Numbered from the stretch's first letter, positions 1 through 9,904 are shown. The stretch is 64,000 nt of DNA from Serratia sp. AKBS12 (GCF_024793895.1 NZ_JANUSB010000002.1:62001-126000), one strand, 5' to 3'. Numbers and translations are program-made. Notes: generated by a model from the letters alone, not told the origin.

Positions 1-897
1 GGTATTACCAGCGTGATGGGACTGCTCGGCACCGACGGCGTCACGCGCCACGTCCAGTCGCTGTTCGCCAAAGTGATGGGGCTGCGCAACGAAGGCATTT
101 CCGCCTGGATGCTGACCGGCTCCTATCAAGTGCCAACCATTACCGTCACCGGGTCGATATGCGATGACATCACCTTTATCGAGCCGATATTGGGGGTGAA
201 AACGGCGATTTCCGATCATCGTTCTTCACAGCCCAGTTGCGAAGCGTTGATCCATATCGCGACCCAGGCGCGCGCGGCAGCATTATTAACGCAGAAACCG
301 GGACTGGTGGTAATGCATATGGGCAACGCGCAGGCCGCCCTGACGCCGCTGGAAGAGATTCGCGATCGCTGCGAGGTGCCACTCGGTCATTTCTTGCCCA
401 CCCACGTCAACCGGCAACGGCACCTGTGGCGACATGCCATGCGCCTGGCCAGGCAGGACGGCGTCAATCTCGATCTGACCTCGGGGATCAGCCCACATCT
501 GGGCGCTCGTGGCGCAGTAAAACCCAGCGAGGCGATACTGGAAGCGCTGGACGAAGGGATCCCACTGGCACAGCTGACGCTCAGCTCCGACGGCAACGGC
601 AGCATTCCGGCTTTTGACCAGGCCGGCAATATTTGTGGCATGGCAGTCGCCGGTTTCGGCAGTCTGCTTGACGAGGTGCGCGATCTCAGCGGCGAACTGC
701 CGCTCGAACAATGTTGGGCATTGGTGGCGTCCAACGTCGCACAGCGCTTGAAACTGCAAGACAAGGGAGAAATCAGCGTCGGTAAAGATGCCGATCTGCT
801 GCTGCTGGATGACGCCTTACAGCCCTGTTCACTGTGGGCAAAGGGGCGTTTGATGCTGCACAATGCCGAGCCGCTGGTTCGGGGAACCTTTGAATAA
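1..897 (+). CDS. iadA: Isoaspartyl dipeptidase, C-terminal three quarters (5' end outside window)
   Basis: The reading frame is open from base 1, so the gene starts upstream of the window and about 95 N-terminal residues are missing. The protein is an amidohydrolase-fold metallopeptidase that hydrolyses beta-aspartyl (isoaspartyl) dipeptides. Visible family landmarks are GVK-AISDHRS (the lysine that is carboxylated to bridge the two zinc ions), VMHMG and LPTHVNR (histidine ligands), and SSDGNGS (the catalytic aspartate). The C-terminal GKDADLLLLD stretch is the usual amidohydrolase barrel-closing segment. The gene ends 74 bp before queD on the same strand. Family assignment is firm by recalled similarity to E. 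coli IadA; divergence is moderate, so the exact dipeptide preference is not certain. Confidence 0.85.
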   Translation, partial: GITSVMGLLGTDGVTRHVQSLFAKVMGLRNEGISAWMLTGSYQVPTITVTGSICDDITFIEPILGVKTAISDHRSSQPSCEALIHIATQARAAALLTQKPGLVVMHMGNAQAALTPLEEIRDRCEVPLGHFLPTHVNRQRHLWRHAMRLARQDGVNLDLTSGISPHLGARGAVKPSEAILEALDEGIPLAQLTLSSDGNGSIPAFDQAGNICGMAVAGFGSLLDEVRDLSGELPLEQCWALVASNVAQRLKLQDKGEISVGKDADLLLLDDALQPCSLWAKGRLMLHNAEPLVRGTFE

Positions 898-971
898 AAC
901 GGCAAGCTGATAGCCCCGGGCGTACATTTCCGGTAGACTTCGCCGGTTTTTGAGTCAATGAGGCCGTAATA

Positions 972-1331
972 ATGGCAACCACGCTGTTTAAAGATTTTCA
1001 GTTTGAAGCCGCACACCGTTTGCCGCACGTGCCGGAAGGTCATAAATGTGGCCGTCTGCATGGGCATTCGTTTATGGTGCGTCTGGAAGTGACCGGTGAG
1101 GTCGATGCTCATACCGGTTGGGTAATGGATTTTGCCGAACTTAAAGCGGTGTTTACCCCCGTCTGGGAACGGTTGGATCACCATTATCTGAACGATATTC
1201 CAGGGTTGGAAAATCCCACCAGCGAAGTGCTCGCCGCCTGGATTTGGCAGCAGTTGAAACCGCAGTTGCCGGAGCTCAGCGCCGTGATGGTCAAGGAAAC
1301 CTGTACCGCCGGCTGTGTATATAAAGGCTAA
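972..1331 (+). CDS. queD: 6-carboxy-5,6,7,8-tetrahydropterin synthase QueD
   Basis: QueD converts 7,8-dihydroneopterin triphosphate to 6-carboxytetrahydropterin, the first committed step to preQ0 and queuosine in tRNA. The protein is 119 residues, near the usual 120. It is almost collinear with E. coli QueD, with the zinc-binding EAAHRLPH and GRLHGHSF motifs (the three zinc histidines), LDHHYLNDI, and the catalytic-cysteine region GHKCGR. The conserved C-terminal [10 protein letters not shown] is present. It converges with queE, which makes the next enzyme from the opposite strand, with a palindromic repeat between them. The ATG follows a short purine-rich stretch; no alternative start is better. 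Confidence 0.97.
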   Translation: MATTLFKDFQFEAAHRLPHVPEGHKCGRLHGHSFMVRLEVTGEVDAHTGWVMDFAELKAVFTPVWERLDHHYLNDIPGLENPTSEVLAAWIWQQLKPQLPELSAVMVKETCTAGCVYKG

Positions 1332-1339
1332 TCCCCTTT

Positions 1340-1447
1340 ATGCTTGAAGTGGCATCGATGTTGGCTACGCTCACTCACCCGAATCACTGACGCATGTCAG
1401 CTCATCGGGCCTGGTTTCCTGGCCGCCTTGATGCCACTCCCATTATT
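1340..1447. repeat. Dispersed imperfect palindrome (Serratia-type intergenic repeat), copy 1
   Basis: The queD-queE convergent gap holds a palindromic element. A perfect 9-bp inverted repeat, AGTGGCATC at 1348-1356 and GATGCCACT at 1430-1438, encloses GATGTTGGCT and CTCACTCACCC. A related core (GCATCG-TGTTGGCT-CG followed by CTCACCC) recurs at 14641-14672. It probably acts as a structured RNA or terminator for both genes; no protein is plausible here despite a short open frame across it. Confidence 0.6.
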
Positions 1448-1470
1448 TGGGGTCTCAGCGCTCACCGCTG

Positions 1471-2142
1471 TTAAGCAATATTCAAATACTTATGGGTTTG
1501 CATCGATAACCGCCAGTTGCGCGCGATGCAGGTTTCAATGCACAGTCTGGTGGCTTCGTCTTTTTGACTGATCGGCTGCAAGGCGATAATCCGCCGTTTC
1601 TCATCGTGCAACGTATCCAGCAGTGCATCCAGCGCGTCAATATCACGTTGACGTCCCACCGGGTGCTTGATTTCATCGGCACGCGTCAGCGCCTGCTCCA
1701 GCACCTTCATGCCGCCACGCATATTCACTTTGGGTGAAACCGTCACCCAGGTGTTTGGCGTGCACAAAATCTCATGGGTACCACTGGTTTCAATCTGGCA
1801 GGCGTAGCCGTTGAGCTCAAACAGCCTGGTCAACGGGATCAAATCATAAATGCAGGGTTCGCCACCGGTGATGACGATATGGCGCGCGGTGTAGCCCTGC
1901 TGTTGCACCACCTCCAGCAGCTGTTCCGCCGTGGCACTCCCCCAGGCGTCGCTTTCTTCGGTTTTGACCAGGATCCGCTGCATGTCCACTTCCCGATTGG
2001 CTTCCTTTTCCCAGGTGTGTTTGGTGTCGCACCAGCTGCATCCCACCGGGCAGCCCTGCAGGCGGATAAAAATAGCCGGAACGCCGGTGAAGTAACCTTC
2101 ACCCTGCAAGGTCTGGAACATTTCATTAATCGGGTACTGCAT
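1471..2142 (-). CDS. queE: 7-carboxy-7-deazaguanine synthase QueE
   Basis: QueE is a radical-SAM enzyme that contracts 6-carboxytetrahydropterin to 7-carboxy-7-deazaguanine, following QueD in the queuosine pathway. It is 223 residues, as in E. coli. The ATG at 2142 gives the N-terminus MQYPINEMFQTLQGEGYFTG; longer upstream reading frames lack similarity. The radical-SAM cluster site is CPVGCSWCDT, with CxxxCxxC-type spacing around residues 31-38. ITGGEPC and the C-terminal RNWRLSMQTHKYLNIA stretch are family signatures. In E. coli queE adjoins eno; here an 11-kb catabolic island lies between them. Confidence 0.96.
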   Translation of the reverse strand: MQYPINEMFQTLQGEGYFTGVPAIFIRLQGCPVGCSWCDTKHTWEKEANREVDMQRILVKTEESDAWGSATAEQLLEVVQQQGYTARHIVITGGEPCIYDLIPLTRLFELNGYACQIETSGTHEILCTPNTWVTVSPKVNMRGGMKVLEQALTRADEIKHPVGRQRDIDALDALLDTLHDEKRRIIALQPISQKDEATRLCIETCIARNWRLSMQTHKYLNIA

Positions 2143-2422
2143 CGGTTTCTCAATTCGGAAGGATAAAGCGTGATTATCGCAGATTCCACGGCGGTGACCA
2201 AATCGCGCATGAGAAGATCGACCGCCTCGCAAAATCTAACAAACAAGCAACAGATAAGATAAATGTATTTGACATTTTGCTCGCCGACGCCCAGATGTAT
2301 AGACATGCAAACACAAGCCGGGCGCGCGTTCCGGTAACTACAACAACCGTGAAACAGGCCCACATTATGCGGCTTGCAGGCAATGATCCTGCAACTGACG
2401 ACATGGCGGGCTGGGAGGGACT

Positions 2423-3760
2423 ATGGCATTTTCCAGCGAGTTGAACATCCAGCAGGCAATTGACGACAGCAGGTTTTCGTTATTCCACTGGACCCTGATT
2501 ATCCTCGGCTTTCTGATCCTGGCAATTGACGGCTTTGACACCGCGGCAATGGGTTATATTGCGCCGTCGGTGGCGAAAGACTGGGATATCGTCAAGCAGG
2601 ATCTCGGGCCGGTGCTCAGCGCCGCGCTGCTAGGGTTGTCGCTCGGCGCCCTGGTGGCCGGGCCAATGTCCGACCGCATCGGCCGCAAGCGGGTGCTGGT
2701 GTTTTCCTGTCTGTTCTTCGGGTTATCCAGTCTGGCCACCGCCTATGCCGGTTCGCTGACCAGCCTGACGCTGTGGCGTTTTCTTACCGGCCTGGGACTG
2801 GGCGCGGCCATGCCCAATGCCATCACGCTGATTTCCGAATATGCGCCACAGCGCTGCCGGTCGCTGGCGATTAACACCATGTACTGCGGCTTTCCGCTGG
2901 GTGCGGCGGGTGGCGGTGCCATCTCGTCCTGGCTGATTCCGGCTTACGGCTGGCACAGCGTATTGCTCCTGGGCGCCATAGCCCCACTGGTGCTAACGGT
3001 GTTGCTGGTGCTGTTTCTACCGGAGTCGGTCAAATATATGGTCAATCGCGGCCATGATGCGCAAAAAATCAAGCGCATCGCGCAGCGTTTTGTCAGTCAG
3101 AACATCAGTCATGTCACCCACTTCCTGCTGTATGAAGAAAAACTGGCCAAGTCGAAAACCAGCGTTGGGCTACTGTTCAGCGGCCCTTACCTGATCGGAA
3201 CCCTGATGCTATGGATCACCTACTTTATGGGGTTGGTGATCTATTACGTACTGCTCAGCTGGATGCCGATCCTGATGCAGGGCCTGGGCTACCAGCTGGA
3301 ACAATCCGCACTGCTGACCTCACTGTTCACCTTTGGCGGCACGCTGGGCATTTTGATCGCCGGCTGGCTGATGGACCGCTGGAATGCGCATAAGGTGGTG
3401 TCGAGCGGCTTCGTGGTTACCGCGTTGCTGATCGTGGCCATGGCGATGGAAGACAGTCACATCGTACTGCTGGGGGCATTGATCTTTCTGATGGGCATCG
3501 CCATGAACGGTGCGCAATCCGGGCTGCAAACGTTGGCGGCCACCTATTATCCTACCCATAGCCGCGCCACCGGCATCGCCTGGATGCAGGGCATTGGGCG
3601 TTTTGGCGGCGTAGCCGGCACCATGACCGGCGCGCAGCTGCTGGCGCTGCAATGGGAAGTGCAAAGCATCCTGATGTTCCTGTGCGTGCCGGCGCTGGTC
3701 GCGGCCATCGCCACCGTGTTCAAGATGACGCGTCGCCCGCTATTGCAGCCTGCCAGTTGA
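2423..3760 (+). CDS. MFS transporter, aromatic acid:H+ symporter (AAHS/PcaK-like) family
   Basis: A 445-residue, 12-segment major facilitator. The first membrane helix contains DGFDTAAMGYIAPS, the motif typical of the aromatic acid:proton symporter group (PcaK, BenK, MhpT-like). Loop 2-3 has the MFS signature GPMSDRIGRKR, echoed in loop 8-9 by GWLMDRW. A strong GGGAGGG ribosome site precedes the ATG. It reads in the same direction as hutU, with a hairpin and a 370-bp regulatory gap between, so it is probably a separate transcription unit. The substrate is unknown. Because urocanate and thiourocanate are aromatic acids and the neighbours process imidazole compounds, uptake or export of such an acid is a reasonable inference, not shown by sequence. 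Confidence 0.8.
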   Translation: MAFSSELNIQQAIDDSRFSLFHWTLIILGFLILAIDGFDTAAMGYIAPSVAKDWDIVKQDLGPVLSAALLGLSLGALVAGPMSDRIGRKRVLVFSCLFFGLSSLATAYAGSLTSLTLWRFLTGLGLGAAMPNAITLISEYAPQRCRSLAINTMYCGFPLGAAGGGAISSWLIPAYGWHSVLLLGAIAPLVLTVLLVLFLPESVKYMVNRGHDAQKIKRIAQRFVSQNISHVTHFLLYEEKLAKSKTSVGLLFSGPYLIGTLMLWITYFMGLVIYYVLLSWMPILMQGLGYQLEQSALLTSLFTFGGTLGILIAGWLMDRWNAHKVVSSGFVVTALLIVAMAMEDSHIVLLGALIFLMGIAMNGAQSGLQTLAATYYPTHSRATGIAWMQGIGRFGGVAGTMTGAQLLALQWEVQSILMFLCVPALVAAIATVFKMTRRPLLQPAS

Positions 3761-3767
3761 GCCACCC

Positions 3768-3790
3768 ACGGGCGCAGATCGTGCGCCCGT
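3768..3790 (+). terminator. GC-rich hairpin downstream of the MFS gene
   Basis: A perfect 9-bp stem, ACGGGCGCA with TGCGCCCGT, closes a 5-nt loop just after the MFS stop codon. There is no U-tract, so it may be a Rho-assisted terminator or a 3'-end stabiliser rather than a classical intrinsic terminator. Confidence 0.5.
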
Positions 3791-4020
3791 TACCGCCAGG
3801 GATACGCTTTACTGATATCCCACCACAATCTGTAATACAGATGTAAAATTATTGTGACTTACCGCGCAGAAATGACGCGATTTTAGTTCGATTTTGTTGA
3901 ATAGCTCACTATTCCAGACCGTTTCCTCGCCGCCAGTTTCGGAAAAAATAAAAATAATCTTCTGATTTTAAACAAGAATAATTTTTTCTTATGCCATTTA
4001 TCGCTATTTCGCCGCTGGTG

Positions 4021-4049
4021 TTGCATATGCTTGTACATACAAGTATATG
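4021..4049 (+). promoter_or_regulatory. Predicted hutU promoter with HutC-type operator in the spacer
   Basis: In the 373-bp gap before hutU, TTGCAT (4021-4026) and TATATG (4044-4049) are separated by exactly 17 nt. The spacer carries the inverted repeat CTTGTACATACAAG (4030-4043), with CTTGTA and TACAAG arms. GntR-family HutC repressors of enteric and pseudomonad hut operons bind TTGTA/TACAA palindromes and are released by urocanate; the match is from memory. An operator here would block sigma-70 RNA polymerase. The upstream part of the gap (about 3890-4000) is AT-rich with no gene. No hutC is in the window. Confidence 0.55.
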
Positions 4050-4133
4050 TTAATAAACCCATGCACGATAACGACGAGGCAATAACCCGGCCGCGTCATG
4101 CAATCTGTACCGATACTGTTTGAGGAAAAAGCT

Positions 4134-5825
4134 GTGACTGCAAATAACAAAGTTCGCAACGTTGATGTACGCGCGCCTCGCGGCACCACGCTAAACGCAA
4201 AAAGCTGGCTGACCGAAGCACCGCTGCGCATGCTGATGAACAACCTCGATCCAGAGGTCGCGGAAAATCCGCACGAGCTGGTGGTATACGGTGGTATCGG
4301 CCGTGCTGCTCGTGACTGGGACTGCTACGACAAAATTGTCGCCACCCTGAAAACGCTGGAAGATGACGAAACGCTGCTGGTGCAATCCGGCAAGCCGGTC
4401 GGCGTGTTCAAGACCCACAGCAACGCGCCACGCGTGCTGATCGCCAACTCCAACCTGGTGCCTCACTGGGCCACCTGGGAACACTTCAACGAACTGGATG
4501 CCAAAGGCCTGGCGATGTATGGCCAGATGACCGCCGGCAGCTGGATTTACATCGGTAGTCAGGGCATCGTGCAGGGCACCTATGAAACCTTCGTCGAAGC
4601 CGGTCGTCAGCATTACGACGGCAAGCTGCAGGGCCGCTGGGTTCTGACCGCCGGTCTGGGCGGCATGGGCGGCGCGCAACCGCTGGCCGCCACGCTGGCC
4701 GGTGCCTGTTCGCTGAATATCGAATGCCAGCAAAGCCGCATCGACTTCCGCCTGAAGACCCGCTACGTCGACGAACAGGCTGACGATCTGGACGACGCGC
4801 TGGCGCGCATCAAACGCTATACCGCCGAAGGCAAAGCGGTGTCCATTGCCCTGTGCGGCAACGCGGCGGACATCCTGCCGGAGCTGGTAAAACGCGGCGT
4901 ACGCCCGGATATGGTCACCGACCAGACCAGCGCTCACGATCCGCTGAATGGCTATCTGCCAAAAGGCTGGAGCTGGGAAGAATACCGTGAACGCGCGCAG
5001 CGCGAACCGGCGCTGGTAGTACAGGCCGCCAAGCAATCGATGGCCGAGCACGTGCAGGCGATGCTGGCGTTCCAGCAAATGGGCATTCCAACCTTCGATT
5101 ACGGCAACAACATCCGTCAAATGGCCAAAGAGATGGGCGTCGACAACGCTTTTGACTTCCCGGGCTTCGTACCGGCGTATATCCGCCCGCTGTTCTGTCG
5201 TGGCGTTGGCCCGTTCCGCTGGGCAGCGCTGTCCGGCGATCCGCAGGACATCTACAAAACCGACGCCATGGTCAAAGAACTGATCCCGGACGACGCCCAC
5301 CTGCACCACTGGCTGGACATGGCCCGCGAGCGCATCAGCTTCCAGGGGCTGCCGGCCCGTATCTGCTGGGTTGGTCTTGGCCAACGCGCCAAACTGGGTC
5401 TGGCATTTAATGAGATGGTACGCCGCGGCGAACTGTCCGCACCGATCGTCATCGGCCGCGACCACCTCGACTCCGGCTCGGTCGCCAGCCCGAACCGCGA
5501 AACCGAAGCCATGCAGGACGGCTCCGACGCCGTTTCCGACTGGCCGCTGCTCAACGCCCTGCTGAATACCGCCAGCGGCGCAACCTGGGTATCACTGCAC
5601 CATGGCGGCGGCGTTGGCATGGGCTTTTCACAGCATTCCGGCATGGTGATCGTCTGCGACGGCAGCGACGAAGCCGCCGAACGCATCGCCCGCGTACTGC
5701 ATAACGATCCGGCCACCGGCGTGATGCGTCATGCCGATGCCGGTTACGATATCGCCATCGACTGCGCTCGCGAACAGGGTCTTAACCTGCCGATGGTCGC
5801 CGCAACTCAGGAGAAGCAGGCATGA
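4134..5825 (+). CDS. hutU: Urocanate hydratase (urocanase)
   Basis: HutU adds water to urocanate to form imidazolonepropionate, the second step of histidine degradation, using tightly bound NAD+. The chosen GTG start at 4134 has GAGGAAAAA eight bases upstream and gives 563 residues with the family N-terminus ([13 protein letters not shown] follows). The alternative ATG at 4098 would add 12 residues unlike the family. [10 protein letters not shown] is the NAD-binding glycine-rich loop, and Cys411 in [14 protein letters not shown] matches the essential active-site cysteine. Nothing suggests a thiourocanate-specific variant, but that cannot be excluded by eye. It overlaps hutH by 4 bp (ATGA), so the two are translationally coupled. 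Confidence 0.97.
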   Translation: MTANNKVRNVDVRAPRGTTLNAKSWLTEAPLRMLMNNLDPEVAENPHELVVYGGIGRAARDWDCYDKIVATLKTLEDDETLLVQSGKPVGVFKTHSNAPRVLIANSNLVPHWATWEHFNELDAKGLAMYGQMTAGSWIYIGSQGIVQGTYETFVEAGRQHYDGKLQGRWVLTAGLGGMGGAQPLAATLAGACSLNIECQQSRIDFRLKTRYVDEQADDLDDALARIKRYTAEGKAVSIALCGNAADILPELVKRGVRPDMVTDQTSAHDPLNGYLPKGWSWEEYRERAQREPALVVQAAKQSMAEHVQAMLAFQQMGIPTFDYGNNIRQMAKEMGVDNAFDFPGFVPAYIRPLFCRGVGPFRWAALSGDPQDIYKTDAMVKELIPDDAHLHHWLDMARERISFQGLPARICWVGLGQRAKLGLAFNEMVRRGELSAPIVIGRDHLDSGSVASPNRETEAMQDGSDAVSDWPLLNALLNTASGATWVSLHHGGGVGMGFSQHSGMVIVCDGSDEAAERIARVLHNDPATGVMRHADAGYDIAIDCAREQGLNLPMVAATQEKQA

Positions 5826-7357
5826 AAACCTTGATAATCCGCCCAGGCAAACTTCAGCTATCGCAACTGCGCGAGGTGTATCAACAGCCGGTAAAACTCC
5901 AGCTTCCCGACGACGCCTATGCGGCGATCGACCGCAGCGTGGCCTGCGTTGAACGCATTGTCGAAGAAAACCGCACTACCTACGGCATCAATACCGGCTT
6001 TGGCCTGCTTGCCTCGACGCGCATTGCGCGGGAAGATCTGGAAAACCTGCAACGCTCAATCGTGCTGTCGCACGCCGCCGGCGTCGGCGCGCCAACCGAT
6101 GACAATCTGGTACGGCTGATTATGGTGTTGAAGATCAACAGCCTGTCGCGCGGCTTTTCCGGCATTCGTCGTGAAGTGATCGAAGCGTTGATGGCCTTGG
6201 TCAACGCCGAAGTCTATCCACACATTCCATTGAAAGGTTCGGTCGGCGCATCGGGCGATCTGGCCCCGCTGGCGCACATGAGCCTGCTGCTGCTGGGCGA
6301 AGGCAAGGCGCGTCATCAGGGTGAATGGCTGAGCGCCGACGCCGCACTGGCGAAGGCCGGGCTGAAGCCGCTGACGCTGGCGGCCAAAGAAGGCCTGGCG
6401 CTGCTGAACGGCACCCAGGTTTCTACCGCCTTTGCGCTGCGTGGTCTGTTTGATGCCGAAGACCTGTACGCCGCCGCCACGGTGTGCGGCAGCCTGACGG
6501 TGGAAGCGGCACTGGGCTCGCGCAGCCCGTTTGACGCCCGTATTCATGAAGTACGCGGCCAGCGCGGCCAAATCGACGCCGCCGCCGCTTACCGTCACCT
6601 GCTGGGTGAACGCAGCGAGGTCTCCGATTCGCACCGCAACTGCGACAAGGTGCAGGATCCCTACTCCCTGCGTTGCCAGCCACAGGTGATGGGCGCCTGC
6701 CTGACGCAGATCCGCCAGGCCAGCGAAGTACTGGAAGTTGAAGCCAATGCGGTATCAGACAATCCGCTGGTGTTCGCCGAACAGGGCGACGTCTTGTCCG
6801 GCGGCAATTTCCACGCCGAACCGGTGGCAATGGCCGCAGACAATCTGGCGCTGGCGCTGGCGGAAATCGGCTCGTTGGCCGAACGCCGTATTTCGCTGAT
6901 GATGGACAAGCATATGTCGCAACTGCCGCCGTTCCTGGTGGATAACGGCGGAGTGAACTCCGGCTTTATGATTGCCCAGGTGACCGCCGCGGCGCTGACC
7001 AGTGAAAACAAGGCGCTGGCGCATCCGGCCAGCGTCGACAGTATCCCAACCTCCGCCAATCAGGAAGATCACGTGTCGATGGCGCCGGCCGCCGGTCGCC
7101 GACTGTGGGAAATGGCCGACAACGTGCGCGGCATTATCGCCGTGGAATGGCTGGCCGCCTGTCAGGGGCTGGATCTGCGCAAAGGGCTGCACACCACCGA
7201 AGGGCTGGAGCAGGCACGCCGCCTGCTGCGCGAACACGTCAGTTATTACGACAAGGACCGTTTTTTCGCCCCCGACATTGAAGCCGCCAGCCAGCTGCTG
7301 GCGTCCGGTCACCTGACGGCGTTAGTCCCTGCGGCGTTGTTGCCAAGCCAGGCATAA
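5822..7357 (+). CDS. hutH: Histidine ammonia-lyase (canonical, MIO-dependent)
   Basis: HutH removes ammonia from L-histidine to give urocanate, the substrate of the preceding gene. At 511 residues it is full length. [15 protein letters not shown] contains the Ala143-Ser144-Gly145 triad that cyclises to the electrophilic MIO cofactor. The other catalytic elements are present: Tyr54 in [18 protein letters not shown], Tyr281 and Arg284 in [15 protein letters not shown], and the acidic QEDHVSM loop. It serves as the internal reference for the second, MIO-less lyase at 11688. The start codon overlaps the hutU stop. A perfect 10-bp hairpin follows before the permease gene. Confidence 0.97.
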   Translation: MKTLIIRPGKLQLSQLREVYQQPVKLQLPDDAYAAIDRSVACVERIVEENRTTYGINTGFGLLASTRIAREDLENLQRSIVLSHAAGVGAPTDDNLVRLIMVLKINSLSRGFSGIRREVIEALMALVNAEVYPHIPLKGSVGASGDLAPLAHMSLLLLGEGKARHQGEWLSADAALAKAGLKPLTLAAKEGLALLNGTQVSTAFALRGLFDAEDLYAAATVCGSLTVEAALGSRSPFDARIHEVRGQRGQIDAAAAYRHLLGERSEVSDSHRNCDKVQDPYSLRCQPQVMGACLTQIRQASEVLEVEANAVSDNPLVFAEQGDVLSGGNFHAEPVAMAADNLALALAEIGSLAERRISLMMDKHMSQLPPFLVDNGGVNSGFMIAQVTAAALTSENKALAHPASVDSIPTSANQEDHVSMAPAAGRRLWEMADNVRGIIAVEWLAACQGLDLRKGLHTTEGLEQARRLLREHVSYYDKDRFFAPDIEAASQLLASGHLTALVPAALLPSQA

Positions 7358-7385
7358 ACGCCACTACCCTACATCAAGTTCGTAC

Positions 7386-7416
7386 CTATCCCGCCGGGGC
7401 AGCCCTGGCGGGATAG
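7386..7416 (+). other. Intercistronic hairpin, hutH / permease
   Basis: CTATCCCGCC (7386-7395) pairs perfectly with GGCGGGATAG (7407-7416) around an 11-nt loop, with no U-tract. It could lower read-through or protect the upstream hutUH message from 3' decay. Two more GC-rich stems occur in the next two gaps of this cluster. Confidence 0.6.
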
Positions 7417-7456
7417 CGCTGCCCGTCCGATAACAACGCAAAATACGGAGAGCAAC

Positions 7457-8860
7457 ATGCGTAACGACGAAACACAACCCTCCCAGTTGCGGCGCGGCCT
7501 GAATGCGCGGCACATTCGTTTTATGGCGCTCGGCTCAGCCATTGGTACCGGGCTGTTTTACGGTTCGGCCGGCGCCATCCAGCTGGCCGGGCCGGCAGTG
7601 CTGCTGGCCTACCTGGTCGGCGGCGCGGCGGTGTTCATGGTGATGCGTGCGCTGGGAGAGATGGCAGTACACCAACCGGTTTCCGGTTCGTTCGGTCACT
7701 ATGCCAGCCACTACCTCGGCCCGCTGGCCGGTTTCCTCACCGGCTGGACCTACACCTTTGAAATGGTGATCGTCGCACTGGCGGACGTCACCGCCTTCGG
7801 CATATACATGGGGCTATGGTTCCCGGACGTCGCCCAGTGGGTGTGGGTGCTGAGCATCATCTTCTTCATCGGTGCGCTCAACCTGTGCAACGTCAAGGTG
7901 TTTGGCGAAATGGAATTCTGGCTGTCGCTGATCAAGGTGGCGGCTATCGTGGCGATGATCGTCGGCGGTGCGGCGGTCATGCTGTTTGGCTTCGGCCAGA
8001 CCCAGACCGCCACCGGCTTTGACAACCTGTGGCAACACGGCGGTTTTATGCCGAACGGCATCGGCGGCGTGGTGGCCTCGTTGGCGGTGGTGATGTTCGC
8101 CTTTGGCGGTATCGAGATCATTGGTATCACCGCCAGTGAAGCAAAAGACCCGGCCAAGATGCTGCCACGGGCGATCAATGCAGTACCGCTGCGCATCCTG
8201 CTGTTTTACGTGCTGACGCTGCTGGTGCTGATGGCGATTTACCCGTGGAACAGCATCGGCCAGAACGGCAGCCCGTTTGTCGAGATCTTCAGCAGCCTGG
8301 GCATCAGTTCCGCCGCCCATCTGCTTAACCTGGTCGTGATCACCGCCGCCATTTCCGCCATCAACAGCGATATTTTCGGCGCCGGCCGCATGATGTACGG
8401 CATGGCGCAGGAAGGTCAGGCGCCGAAGTGCTTTACCCGGCTGACCGGCAATGGCGTGCCGTGGATGACGGTGCTGGTGATGTCGCTGGCGCTGCTGCTG
8501 GGGGTGGTGCTCAACTACCTGATACCGAAACAGGTCTTTATGATCATTGCCTCTATCGCCACCTTCGCCACCGTCTGGGTGTGGCTGATGATCCTGCTGT
8601 CGCAAATCGCCATGCGCCGTACGCTGAGCAAGGCGGAGATTGCCAACCTGAGCTTCCCGGTGCCGTGGTGGCCACTGGCCCCCTTGCTGGCGACGGCGTT
8701 CATGTTCTTTGTGATCGGTCTGCTCGGTTACTTCGAGGAAAGCCGGATCGCACTGTATGTCGGACTGGTCTGGGTGGCATTACTCACCCTGGCTTACTGG
8801 ATGTGGGTGCGCAAAAAAGGCGGGGGATCACCTGTCGCCACCTCACCCCAGGGTCTGTAG
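7457..8860 (+). CDS. APC-family amino acid permease, HutT/ProY-like
   Basis: A 467-residue, 12-segment amino acid:proton symporter of the APC superfamily (amino acid transporter subgroup). The first helix contains [12 protein letters not shown], the unwound substrate-binding segment of this fold, and the second region has the [17 protein letters not shown] signature of the AAT group (ProY, AroP, LysP, HutT). [19 protein letters not shown] in helix 6 is also typical. In the hut context uptake of histidine or urocanate is the likely role; ProY-like proline transport is the main alternative. The ATG follows GGAGAGC at good spacing. The basic Arg/Lys-rich C-terminus is cytoplasmic. Confidence 0.82.
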   Translation: MRNDETQPSQLRRGLNARHIRFMALGSAIGTGLFYGSAGAIQLAGPAVLLAYLVGGAAVFMVMRALGEMAVHQPVSGSFGHYASHYLGPLAGFLTGWTYTFEMVIVALADVTAFGIYMGLWFPDVAQWVWVLSIIFFIGALNLCNVKVFGEMEFWLSLIKVAAIVAMIVGGAAVMLFGFGQTQTATGFDNLWQHGGFMPNGIGGVVASLAVVMFAFGGIEIIGITASEAKDPAKMLPRAINAVPLRILLFYVLTLLVLMAIYPWNSIGQNGSPFVEIFSSLGISSAAHLLNLVVITAAISAINSDIFGAGRMMYGMAQEGQAPKCFTRLTGNGVPWMTVLVMSLALLLGVVLNYLIPKQVFMIIASIATFATVWVWLMILLSQIAMRRTLSKAEIANLSFPVPWWPLAPLLATAFMFFVIGLLGYFEESRIALYVGLVWVALLTLAYWMWVRKKGGGSPVATSPQGL

Positions 8861-8865
8861 TGACG

Positions 8866-8886
8866 GGGCCCGCCGTTCCCGGGCCC
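8866..8886 (+). other. Intercistronic hairpin, permease / binding protein
   Basis: GGGCCCG (8866-8872) pairs with CGGGCCC (8880-8886) around a 7-nt loop immediately after the permease stop codon. There is no U-run. It precedes a binding-protein gene, which usually needs higher expression than its membrane partners. Confidence 0.5.
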
Positions 8887-8923
8887 TTACATTCTCCCAA
8901 ACACATAATGGGGAAAGATAACC

Positions 8924-9904
8924 ATGCAAACCACAACGTCAGTTGTTTTTAAAACACTATGGGTACCGCTTATTGCTCTCGGCTTAACCTTTGGCAGCAG
9001 CGCTGCCAAGGCTGCCGGCTGGTGCGAGTCCGGCAAGCCGGTCAAGTTTGCCGGGCTGAACTGGGAGAGCGGCATGTTGCTGACCGACATCATGCAATAC
9101 GTGCTGCAAAAGGGTTATGACTGCAAAACCGATGCGCTACCGGGTAACTCTATCACCATGGAGCAGGCGGTCGGCACCAACGACATCCAGGTGTTTGCCG
9201 AAGAGTGGATTGGCCGTAGCGAAGTGTGGAACAAGGCCGAAAAAACCGGCAAGGCGGTCAGCGTCGGCGCGCCGATCGTCGGTGCGGCGGAAGGTTGGTA
9301 TGTGCCACGCTATGTGATCGAAGGCGACGCCAAACGTAACATCAAACCATTGGCACCCGATCTGAAAAGCATTCCGGATCTGGCGAAGTACGCGCAGGTT
9401 TTCAAGGATCAGGAAGAGCCGGACAAAGGCCGCTTCTATAACTGCCCGGCTGGCTGGACCTGCGAGCTGGATAACACCGCCATTCTGAAAAAATTCAAAC
9501 TGGACGACAAGCTTACCAATTTCCGCCCGGGCACCGGGCCGGCGCTGGATACCGCCATTCTGTCCAGCTACCGCCGCGGCGAACCGATCCTGTTCTACTA
9601 CTGGTCGCCTACGCCGCTGATGGGTCAGCTCGATCTGGTCAAGCTGGAGGAACCCGGCGTGGATAAAAACATTCAGATCAAAGTCGGTCTTTCCAGCGTC
9701 TTCAATCAGCAGGCGCCAGAACTGGTGGCGGTGCTGGGCAAGGTCAATCTGCCACTCGATCTGCTGAACCAGAACCTGGCGCGGATGAGCAAAGAGCGCA
9801 TCCGTTCCGACAAGCTGGCGCTGGAGTTCTTCCGCCAGCATCCGGAAATCTGGCAAAGCTGGGTGAGCGAAGAGGCAGCGAAGAAAATCCAGGCGTCCCT
9901 GTAA
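8924..9904 (+). CDS. ABC importer periplasmic binding protein, betaine/histidine (ProX/HutX-like) family
   Basis: A 326-residue binding protein of the OpuAC/ProX type, which captures quaternary ammonium compounds or histidine in the periplasm. A Sec signal peptide with a hydrophobic core (about residues 11-25) ends at SSAAKA before residue 31; there is no lipobox. Four cysteines remain in the mature protein (34, 67, 174, 180), enough for two disulfides. Trp at 47, 95, 102, 125, 178 and 227 and Tyr226 are candidates for the aromatic cage that binds trimethylammonium groups in this family; which ones form it cannot be read by eye. It is the first gene of a binding protein-permease-ATPase set followed closely by a lyase. 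Sinorhizobium HutX, choline- and betaine-binding proteins are the nearest recalled functional types. Confidence 0.85.
   Translation: MQTTTSVVFKTLWVPLIALGLTFGSSAAKAAGWCESGKPVKFAGLNWESGMLLTDIMQYVLQKGYDCKTDALPGNSITMEQAVGTNDIQVFAEEWIGRSEVWNKAEKTGKAVSVGAPIVGAAEGWYVPRYVIEGDAKRNIKPLAPDLKSIPDLAKYAQVFKDQEEPDKGRFYNCPAGWTCELDNTAILKKFKLDDKLTNFRPGTGPALDTAILSSYRRGEPILFYYWSPTPLMGQLDLVKLEEPGVDKNIQIKVGLSSVFNQQAPELVAVLGKVNLPLDLLNQNLARMSKERIRSDKLALEFFRQHPEIWQSWVSEEAAKKIQASL

Noticed and set aside
1344-1571. Small 75-codon frame downstream of queD
   Set aside because: It runs across the palindromic repeat and into antisense queE, with Arg/Cys-rich composition and no ribosome site.
2269-2303. Promoter TTGACA ... 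TATAGA upstream of the MFS gene
   Set aside because: The spacing is about 23 bp, too long for sigma-70; no better pair was found, so it is not listed.
4191-5465. 424-codon minus-strand frame
   Set aside because: It is antisense to hutU; composition and lack of domains mark it as a shadow.
6423-6830. Minus-strand frame inside hutH with Arg/Pro-rich sequence
   Set aside because: Antisense shadow of a GC-rich coding region.
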